In this document: positions 7,915 to 14,902 of the stretch, piece by piece
Numbering within the stretch: position 1 is the stretch's first letter
Layout: every line of letters begins with the position of its first letter
Origin: CAZYTO01 sp964650405
Lineage (GTDB): Bacteria; Acidobacteriota; Thermoanaerobaculia; Gp7-AA8
Reading direction: 5' to 3'
NCBI GenBank assembly: GCA_964650405.1
Contig: CAZYTO010000049.1
Location: 1 to 24,375, forward strand
DNA length: 24,375 bases
Program-made: the position numbers and the translations under genes
Notes under the pieces: model-generated
Databases searched by the model: none
Told to the model about the DNA's origin: nothing
Seen by the model: only the letters and a program-made list of their open reading frames with translations

Positions 7915-8491
7915 CGTACCTCCTTGCGATCACGAATCCGAACACGATGTGCAGCCCCCCGAACCCGACCCCGAGCAGGACATTGCTGACGGAGAGCGGC
8001 GCCACCAGGGCACCGCAGCCGAGGAGCATGAAACCGACGCCCATGACCGGGATGGTCGGGATGGAAAACGCCCCGCTGCTGACGAACGCCGTGCCGTAAC
8101 ACAGCAGCCAGACGGCGGGCAGAACGTCGATGAGCCCGAACCGGTAGAGCGCGACCGTCAGCAGCGCGCCGGTGAGCATCGGCGCGGAATAGCTGACAAA
8201 GAAGCGCCGGGCCACACCCGACATGAACGGCGTCACCGCCCCGCGCGCCTTCGCCGCCATCGACACCGCGCCGATCACGGCCGCCACCACCGCCTCGACC
8301 AGCCAGACCGAGAGCCACTGCCGCGGCTCCCGCCCCTGGGCCACGATCGCCGTCAGGGCCGCCGTCCACCCGATGGCAAACCCGCCCCACCCCGGAATCG
8401 ACGTGAACGACGCACCGGCCCGCTCCATGGCCTCACGGATGACCCGGAGGTTGTCGACGGCATGGTCATGGATGGGCCGGACTTCGCTCAC
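7907..8491 (-). CDS. Polytopic membrane protein coupled to winged-helix regulator
   Basis: I choose GTG 8491-8489, giving 194 residues and an N-terminus beginning VSEVRPIHDHAVDNLRVIR. A TTG six codons upstream is also open but has no ribosome site. A helix with an amphipathic look (1-25) is followed by about six hydrophobic segments, the last ending near the C-terminal RRYGG. No catalytic or transport motif is visible. The final codons contain the Shine-Dalgarno of the next gene and overlap its start by 8 bases, so the pair forms a coupled operon. I do not recognise a named family. A membrane sensor or partner for the regulator is the likeliest role, by context only. Confidence 0.8.
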   Translation of the reverse strand: MSEVRPIHDHAVDNLRVIREAMERAGASFTSIPGWGGFAIGWTAALTAIVAQGREPRQWLSVWLVEAVVAAVIGAVSMAAKARGAVTPFMSGVARRFFVSYSAPMLTGALLTVALYRFGLIDVLPAVWLLCYGTAFVSSGAFSIPTIPVMGVGFMLLGCGALVAPLSVSNVLLGVGFGGLHIVFGFVIARRYGG

Positions 8492-8497
8492 GCGGTC

Positions 8498-8503
8498 ATG
8501 GTA
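8498..8503 (-). promoter_or_regulatory. -10 box TACCAT for membrane protein-regulator operon
   Basis: On the minus strand TACCAT (8503-8498) ends 6 bases before GTG 8491, which would make the mRNA leaderless. No strong -35 is seen. This spacing also favours GTG 8491 over the TTG at 8509. Confidence 0.35.
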
Positions 8504-8534
8504 GCGCAAAGTGCTTTTCTCAGTTCACTCTGAG

Positions 8535-8564
8535 GGGCGCTCAGCAGCGGCAGGCAGAGCGCCC
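8535..8564 (-). terminator. Hairpin after boxB
   Basis: GGGCGCTC (8535-8542) is exactly complementary to GAGCGCCC (8557-8564), with a 14-base loop, starting 4 bases beyond the boxB stop codon. It lacks a T tract, so it may be a terminator or an mRNA 3'-end stabiliser. Confidence 0.5.
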
Positions 8565-8568
8565 AGCA

Positions 8569-9999
<1,431 letters not shown>

Positions 10000-10006
10000 C
10001 GTTGTC

Positions 10007-10078
10007 TCGCTTCTTCGCTTGATCGCTTATTCGCTTGATCGCGTAATCGCTTATTCGCTAAATCGCTTAGTCGCTGAG
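10007..10078. repeat. Nine-unit 8-bp tandem array between boxC and boxB
   Basis: The core TCGC occurs at 10007, 10015, 10023, 10031, 10039, 10047, 10055, 10063 and 10071, exactly every 8 bp, with variable TTnT-type bases between. In the mRNA sense this reads GCGA every 8 bases. It fills almost the whole 83-base gap inside the box operon. It does not fold back on itself. Confidence 0.93.
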
Positions 10079-10082
10079 TTGT

Positions 10083-11711
10083 TCACACCCGCTCCCACGA
10101 AAACCTTGGTTTCGTTCCGCTGCCGAACAGCTTGAGTGCCCCTTCGTCGCCGACGGCGTTGGGGCGGATGAAGATCCAGTTCTGCCAGGCGGAGAGGCGG
10201 CCGAAGATCTTGGTGGCCAGGGTCTCGCCGCCGCCGAAGCGGAGGCTGGCCTCCATGCCGGTGAGGGCGTCGGGCGAGAGGCTGGCGCGCTCCTCGAGGG
10301 CGAGGCGCAGCTCGTCCTCCCAATCGAGCTCGTCGGGGGCGAAGGTGACGAGGCCCGTTTCGACGGCATCTTCCGCGCCGAGCGATTCGCCGATGCGGTT
10401 GCGCAGCGCAGCGGCGGCGGCATCGTCGCCGAAGCGCGTCTCCAGGCGCGTCTTGCCGTTGGCCATGCGCAGCGGTCCGAAGTTCATGGCGCTGAGCGTC
10501 ACGCGCGGACCGTTCTCCGCGGCCAGCATGTACGAACGGTCGGCGGCCAGGGCCAGGTCGAGGAGCGTGCCGGCGAACGCCGAGCCTTCGTCGATGACGG
10601 CGTAGATGCTACGCGAGGAGACTTCGAGGCGCGCGAAGGTGCGGCGCAGGAGGTTGACGGTCTCGCGCACGAGCCAGTGACAGGCGTGCGTTTCGAGGGC
10701 CTTGTCAATGCGCAACACGGCCTCGAGGTCGCCGCGCGTCCGCAGCACCCACATCCCTCCCTCACGAACGTTCGTGCGGAGGTGGAGGATGGCGTCGTCG
10801 AGCTCGCGGGCCATGGCCAGCGGCCACCACTGATCGCCGGCGGCGACGATGGCGTCGATCTCCACGGGCTCGTCGCTCCTCGGACCGGTGACGGTGATGG
10901 TGATGGCGCGCGCGTCTTTGTCGATGGCAACGTCGACGTGCGGATAGTGCACGCCCGCTTCGTCGATGGTCCGCTGCAGCGGCGTGAGCTTGATGCCCTT
11001 CGCGTCCCGAGGACGGTCGGTCTTCGCCGCCAGTGCCGCGGCGTGCTCCTTCACCTTCTCGGCGAACGTGCGCGGCGGCGCGATCTCGTCGACGAGGCCC
11101 CACGCTTTTGCCTTCACCCCGCCGAGGCCCTCGGCGGTCGTGCAGAAGACGTCGGCGCGGTCGCGGCGGACTTTGCGCTTGTCGACCAGCCGGGTCAGGC
11201 CGCCGGTCCCGGGCAGCACGGCCAGCAGCGGGACTTCCGGGAAGCTGACGGCGCTGGAGCGGTCGTCGACGAGGAGGATCTCATCGCAGGCCAGGGCCAG
11301 TTCGTAGCCGCCGCCCGCTGCCGTGCCGTTGACCGCGGCCAGGAACTTGAGGCCGGAGCTGGCGCTCGAATCCTCGATGGAGTTGCGCGTCTCGTTGGTG
11401 AACTTGCAGAAGTTGACCTTCCAGGCGTGGCTGGACTTGCCGAGCATGTAGATGTTGGCGCCGGCGCAGAACATCCGCTCCCGCGCGCTGCCGATGACCA
11501 CGGCGCCGACCTCGGGGTGCTCGAAGCGAATGCGCTCGAGGGCGTCGCGCAACTCGATGTCGACGCCCAGGTCGTAGGAATTGAGCTTCAGCTTGTAGCC
11601 CGGCTCGATGCCCGCATCCTCGTTGACGTCGAGCGCCAGGGTGGCGACCGGGCCGTCGAACGAGAGATGCCAGTGCTGGTACGAATCGGGGTCACGGTCA
11701 AACGTGATCAA
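10083..11711 (-). CDS. boxC: 2,3-epoxybenzoyl-CoA dihydrolase (benzoyl-CoA-dihydrodiol lyase) BoxC
   Basis: BoxC hydrolytically opens the epoxide ring to 3,4-dehydroadipyl-CoA semialdehyde and formate. I place the start at TTG 11711-11709, because GGAGG (11721-11717) lies 5 bases before it. The GTG at 11717 overlaps that ribosome site, and the ATG-like longer reading is not supported. This gives 542 residues, normal for the family. The N-terminal half is a crotonase fold: FCAGANIYML (81-90) and GTAAGGGYEL (129-138) form the oxyanion-hole region, followed by SFPEVPLLAVLPGTGGLTR. The C-terminal half is a second crotonase-like unit. It is first in a boxC-boxB transcript. A -10 box, a 21-bp array and boxR lie upstream, suggesting benzoyl-CoA-responsive control. 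Confidence 0.96.
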   Translation of the reverse strand: MITFDRDPDSYQHWHLSFDGPVATLALDVNEDAGIEPGYKLKLNSYDLGVDIELRDALERIRFEHPEVGAVVIGSARERMFCAGANIYMLGKSSHAWKVNFCKFTNETRNSIEDSSASSGLKFLAAVNGTAAGGGYELALACDEILLVDDRSSAVSFPEVPLLAVLPGTGGLTRLVDKRKVRRDRADVFCTTAEGLGGVKAKAWGLVDEIAPPRTFAEKVKEHAAALAAKTDRPRDAKGIKLTPLQRTIDEAGVHYPHVDVAIDKDARAITITVTGPRSDEPVEIDAIVAAGDQWWPLAMARELDDAILHLRTNVREGGMWVLRTRGDLEAVLRIDKALETHACHWLVRETVNLLRRTFARLEVSSRSIYAVIDEGSAFAGTLLDLALAADRSYMLAAENGPRVTLSAMNFGPLRMANGKTRLETRFGDDAAAAALRNRIGESLGAEDAVETGLVTFAPDELDWEDELRLALEERASLSPDALTGMEASLRFGGGETLATKIFGRLSAWQNWIFIRPNAVGDEGALKLFGSGTKPRFSWERV

Positions 11712-11730
11712 ACACACCTCCGGAAGCGAT

Positions 11731-11746
11731 CGGCAGTATAATGCCG
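11731..11746 (-). promoter_or_regulatory. boxC promoter: -10 TATACT inside a short inverted repeat
   Basis: On the minus strand TATACT (11740-11735) is 14 bases ahead of the Shine-Dalgarno. It is framed by CGGCA (11731-11735) and TGCCG (11742-11746), a perfect 5-bp inverted repeat. A repressor bound here would cover the -10. BoxR binding is an inference. Confidence 0.5.
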
Positions 11747-11791
11747 AATGCGCACGGCGGTCGCATTATTTCCCACCGTGCGAGCGGGCTG

Positions 11792-11875
11792 TGTCAACGT
11801 GTACGCGGCCTCTGTCAACGTGTACGCGGGCCGCGTCAACGTGCACGCGGGCCGGGGCAACGTGACTACGACGCG
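11792..11875. repeat. Four direct repeats with 21-bp period upstream of boxC
   Basis: The core CAACGTG (the fourth copy is followed by ACTACG) begins at 11795, 11816, 11837 and 11858, exactly 21 bp apart. Flanking bases TGT and TACGCGG are shared by the first copies, and the third has CACGCGG. The period equals two turns of B-DNA, so all copies face the same side. The array lies about 80 bp upstream of the boxC start. It may be an operator array, or a member of the short-word array family (21 = 3 x 7). Confidence 0.85.
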
Positions 11876-11936
11876 GTCAGCTTCATCTCCCGTCGAGGCA
11901 AACTCTCTCAATGCGTAGATTCACAGATCATGTCCT

Positions 11937-12047
11937 TCGCGGAGCGATCTGGAGTGCGGTGGCCGTGCCGCCGCTCTGGCGAGTCTTCGCGAAAGTCTCC
12001 CGGCTCAGAGCGGCGGCGTGGCCACCGCACTCCAGATCGCTCCGCGA
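11937..12047. repeat. Long hairpin element, 42-bp arms
   Basis: The arms 11937-11978 and 12006-12047 are complementary at 40 of 42 positions around a 27-base loop. The element begins 66 bases beyond the boxR stop codon and occupies the rest of the boxR-boxC gap with the 21-bp array. It may terminate boxR transcription or be a REP/MITE-like mobile repeat. No coding capacity is evident. Confidence 0.85.
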
Positions 12048-12112
12048 GGGGCACCGGCGACTCCGGATCGGTCGCTCGCGCAACTTGCGGGTCTCGATAC
12101 ATGGGCGCGCCG

Positions 12113-12955
12113 TCAGGCCGGGAGTCCGTTCCCCAGCGCGGCCAGCGCCTCCTGCGGTGTGCCGTTCGTGTCGATGGCCAGGTCGGCGCGGGCGTACATC
12201 GGAGTCCGTTCATCGAGGATCCGTTGCAGGTCGTCCATGGCCTGCTCGGAGCCCTTCATGGGCCGGTAGTCGCCCTGGGCGATGACGCGGCTCATGTGAC
12301 TCAGAGGCGTGGCCCGGATCCAGACGGTGAAGCAGTGCCGGAGGAGCAACTCGAAGGTCTCCGTCTCGGAGACGAGGCTGCCGCCGGTGGCGAGAACGAA
12401 CGACGAGTGCTCGTGGAGCAGCTCCTGAAACGCCTGCAGCTCGTAACGGCGGTAGGCCTGCTGGCCGTACATCTCGAGGATGACGCCGAGCTGGCTGCCG
12501 GAGAGGCGCTCGATCTCGCGGTCGAGCTCGAAGAAGGGCACGTTGCGAGCCTTGGCCAGCATCTCGCCGAGGGTCGACTTGCCGGCGCCGCGCAGGCCGA
12601 TGAGGGCGATGCGCTGGTTCCGCTGCAGGGACGCGTCCGAGGCGAAGAGCCCTTGGAGCGACGCATGCGCCTCCTTCACCTGCGCGGGCGAGAGGCGGGA
12701 GAGAAACTGCCGGAGCAGGCGCAGCTCGGGAGCAACGCCGGCGTCCTCGACGAACTGCGTCAGCGGCAGGCCGAGGGCGTCCGCGACATGGCGCAGCAGG
12801 AGGATGGAGATGTTTCCCTTCCCGGATTCGAGCTGGGTGATGTAGCGTTCGGAGATACCGGCGTGGTGGGCCAGGAGCCTGCGACTCATCCCCCGCCGCG
12901 CACGCTCGGCCCGGACGCGCTGGCCGAACGCGCGCAGGAATTCCTCGTCGGTCAT
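12113..12955 (-). CDS. boxR: BzdR/BoxR-type regulator: XRE helix-turn-helix fused to shikimate-kinase-like domain
   Basis: Members of this family repress benzoyl-CoA degradation genes and bind benzoyl-CoA through a domain derived from shikimate kinase. The start is ATG 12955 (280 residues), with TATAAT 9 bases upstream; the longer open frame to 13123 reads through a repeat array and is rejected. Residues 10-67 are a Cro/C1-type HTH (GISERYITQLESGKGNIS). A linker region lies at about 75-110. Residues 112-280 are shikimate-kinase-like with a Walker A loop, GLRGAGKST (120-128), then FELDREIE and ATGGSLV. It lies between boxC and boxD and diverges from boxD, which fits control of both. Effector binding is family knowledge, not seen here. 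Confidence 0.94.
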   Translation of the reverse strand: MTDEEFLRAFGQRVRAERARRGMSRRLLAHHAGISERYITQLESGKGNISILLLRHVADALGLPLTQFVEDAGVAPELRLLRQFLSRLSPAQVKEAHASLQGLFASDASLQRNQRIALIGLRGAGKSTLGEMLAKARNVPFFELDREIERLSGSQLGVILEMYGQQAYRRYELQAFQELLHEHSSFVLATGGSLVSETETFELLLRHCFTVWIRATPLSHMSRVIAQGDYRPMKGSEQAMDDLQRILDERTPMYARADLAIDTNGTPQEALAALGNGLPA

Positions 12956-12962
12956 CGAGTGG

Positions 12963-12974
12963 GAATTATAGTTC
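12963..12974. promoter_or_regulatory. Near-palindromic element carrying overlapping divergent -10 boxes (boxR / boxD)
   Basis: GAATTATAGTTC is symmetric at 5 of 6 base pairs. The minus strand reads TATAAT (12970-12965), 9 bases before the boxR ATG. The plus strand reads TATAGT (12967-12972), heading toward boxD. Neither has a clear -35. One bound protein could block both directions, giving boxR autoregulation coupled to boxD. The minus-strand box is better supported. Confidence 0.45.
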
Positions 12975-12985
12975 GGGCTCGCTGA

Positions 12986-13116
12986 TCGCTGTTGGCTGTT
13001 CGCTGCTCGTTGTCCGTTCTCCGTTGTTCGTGGGATGAGCAAGGATCCGCGGAGGGCGATCAACGACCAACGAACAGCGACGAACGAACAACGGACAACG
13101 AACAACGGAGAACGAA
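12986..13116. repeat. Two facing 7-bp word arrays before boxD
   Basis: The left array has seven 7-bp units from 12986 to 13034 (consensus YCGYTGT). The right array has eight units from 13061 to 13116 (consensus CAACGRA). The arms are largely complementary, with a perfect 16-bp pairing between 13015-13030 and 13099-13114. The penultimate junction of the right array supplies GGAG (13107-13110), and the last base of its last unit is the A of the boxD ATG. Confidence 0.9.
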
Positions 13117-14648
13117 TGAACAACTACGTTCAGAACCAATGGATGGCCGGGACGGGAACCGGGGAAGCGCTCGTGGACCCGGTGCTCGGAGATGAGCTGG
13201 CGCGCGCCTCGACAGAGGGCATCGACCTCGGCGCAGCGCTGGACTATGCGCGGCGCGTCGGGGGTCCGGCCCTGCGGGCGCTCACCTTCGCCGAGCGGGC
13301 AAAGTTGCTGGAGGCCATCGGCAAGCTGTTCATCTCGCGGCGCGCGGCGTACGTGGACATTGCCCGGGCCAATTCGGGGAACACCGACCGCGACGCGTCG
13401 TTCGACATCGACGGCGCCATCAGCACGATCCGCTACTTCGCGAAGCTCGGCGCGACGCTGGGCGAGTCTCGCTATGTCCGCGACGGCGAGCCCTTCGCCC
13501 TCGGCCGCGATGCGTCGCTGCAGGCGGTACACCTGGCCACGCCGCGGCGCGGGGCGGCCATCCACATCAACGCCTTCAACTTCCCGGCCTGGGGCACGTG
13601 GGAGAAGGCGGCGGTGTCGCTGCTGGCCGGCGTTCCGGTGGTCAGCAAGCCGGCCACGTCCACGGCCCTCCTGGCCTGGCAGATGGTACGCGACGTCGCC
13701 GAGGCGAATCTCCTTCCCGCGGGCGCCATGAGCCTGCTCTGCGGGAAGGTGCGCGACCTGCTGGACCACGTCGAAGGCGACGACGTCGTGGCTTTCACCG
13801 GCTCCGCCGACACGGCGGCCCGCGTGCGCGGCCACAAGCGCGTCGTGGAGCGCAGCGTGCGCGTGAACTGCGAGGCGGACAGCCTCAACGCCATCGTCCT
13901 CGGCCCCGATGCCGCGCCGCTCGACCTCTTCGTCAGCGAGATCGTGCGGGAGATGACCGTGAAGACCGGCCAGAAGTGCACGGCCATCCGCCGCATCCTC
14001 GTGCCGCGCGACGCCGAGGCCAGGACCACGGCGGCGCTGGAGGCGGCGCTGGAGGCCGTGAAGGCCGGCGACCCGCGGCGTGCCGAAGTGACCATGGGGC
14101 CGGTCGTCACGAAAGCGCAGCAGCAGAGCGTTCGCGACGGCATCGCAACGCTGCGCAGCGAGGCCAGCGTGGTGTACGAAGGGAGCGGCATCGACGCCGC
14201 CGACCCGGAGCGCGGCGCGTTCGTGCAGCCGCTCCTCCTGCGCGCTGACGCCGCCTCGGCGAGCGCCGTGCACGACGTGGAGGTCTTCGGCCCCGTGGCC
14301 ACGATCCTCCCCTACGACACGATCGAGGACGCGTTCGCACTCGTCGCCCGCGGCCGCGGCTCGCTGGTGACGTCGTTCGTGACCGAAGATGCCGGGCTGG
14401 CGCGCGACGCGGCGTTGCAGCTCGGCGCCTCGAACGGCCGGCTGATGCTGCTCAACGAGAGCGTACGCGCCGCCAACCCGGGCCACGGCGTCGTTGTCCC
14501 GAGCTGCATCCACGGCGGCCCGGGACGGGCTGGCGGCGGCGAGGAGCTCGGCGGCCTGCGGGCCTTGTCGTTCTACCTCCAGCGCACGGCCGTGCAGGGA
14601 CCGGAAGCGGTCGTGCGCGCGCTGGCGGAGGGAGGAGCGGAGCTTTGA
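13116..14648 (+). CDS. boxD: 3,4-dehydroadipyl-CoA semialdehyde dehydrogenase BoxD
   Basis: BoxD oxidises the BoxC product, 3,4-dehydroadipyl-CoA semialdehyde, with NADP+, yielding the CoA-bound dicarboxylate that enters beta-oxidation. I choose ATG 13116 (510 residues, N-terminus MNNYVQNQWMAGTG) because GGAG (13107-13110) lies 5 bases upstream. The ATG at 13035 would translate the repeat array. It is a full-length aldehyde dehydrogenase: INAFNFPAWG and VSKPAT (NADP-binding region), E253 in NCEAD, catalytic C288 in TGQKCTAIRR, and the C-terminal EVFGPVATI. The NFPAWG and QKCTAIRR wording is that of the BoxD/PaaN-like ALDH group. It diverges from boxR, and no further box gene follows before 14903. 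Confidence 0.94.
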   Translation: MNNYVQNQWMAGTGTGEALVDPVLGDELARASTEGIDLGAALDYARRVGGPALRALTFAERAKLLEAIGKLFISRRAAYVDIARANSGNTDRDASFDIDGAISTIRYFAKLGATLGESRYVRDGEPFALGRDASLQAVHLATPRRGAAIHINAFNFPAWGTWEKAAVSLLAGVPVVSKPATSTALLAWQMVRDVAEANLLPAGAMSLLCGKVRDLLDHVEGDDVVAFTGSADTAARVRGHKRVVERSVRVNCEADSLNAIVLGPDAAPLDLFVSEIVREMTVKTGQKCTAIRRILVPRDAEARTTAALEAALEAVKAGDPRRAEVTMGPVVTKAQQQSVRDGIATLRSEASVVYEGSGIDAADPERGAFVQPLLLRADAASASAVHDVEVFGPVATILPYDTIEDAFALVARGRGSLVTSFVTEDAGLARDAALQLGASNGRLMLLNESVRAANPGHGVVVPSCIHGGPGRAGGGEELGGLRALSFYLQRTAVQGPEAVVRALAEGGAEL

Positions 14649-14902
14649 AGGGCGAAGGGCTGACTCAACGCTGAGGTCTCCGCGTTACTGGAAGTTTGCT
14701 TGCGTTGTGTTGCGGCGGGGCATATCAGATGCCTGGATGAATCTCCGTGCAGGTGTGGTGTGCTCCGCAAGCGGTACTGCGAGCGCGTTACGGAGTGGCT
14801 ATTCCTGCATGACCGCCGAAACCTCAGACTCCGGGCACGCGTAGTCAGGACAACAAGCACATACCTGACCGCGCAGAACCCGCAACGGACTCGGACCATT
14901 AC
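14649..14902 (+). other. Gap before DUF5916 gene: short repeats and hairpins only
   Basis: Two GAAGGGC units in 7-bp register (14647-14660) overlap the boxD stop. A small hairpin, CTCA/TGAG (14664-14667/14672-14675), follows and may terminate boxD. GTCAGG (14843-14848) pairs with CCTGAC (14863-14868) around a 14-base loop. TTGCTT (14696) with CATATC (14721) is a poor promoter candidate because the spacer is 19 bases. I see no tRNA or small gene. Confidence 0.45.

Noticed and set aside
11792..11875. CRISPR array or plasmid-type replication iterons
   Set aside because: There are no unique spacers between the repeats and no cas or rep gene nearby; the location beside a catabolic regulator favours operator or word-array explanations.
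11708..11911. Small frames with heptapeptide repeats across the 21-bp array (both strands)
   Set aside because: The peptide repeat is only the translation of a 21-bp DNA period; there is no ribosome site or promoter matched to either frame.
11741..12985. Plus-strand frame of 414 codons opposite boxR
   Set aside because: It is antisense to a well-supported regulator and runs through the 21-bp array and the 42-bp-arm hairpin; the sequence is low complexity.
13035..13115. Upstream ATG as start of boxD
   Set aside because: It would translate the 7-bp array, has no better ribosome site, and the ATG at 13116 has GGAG at 5 bases and gives the family N-terminus.
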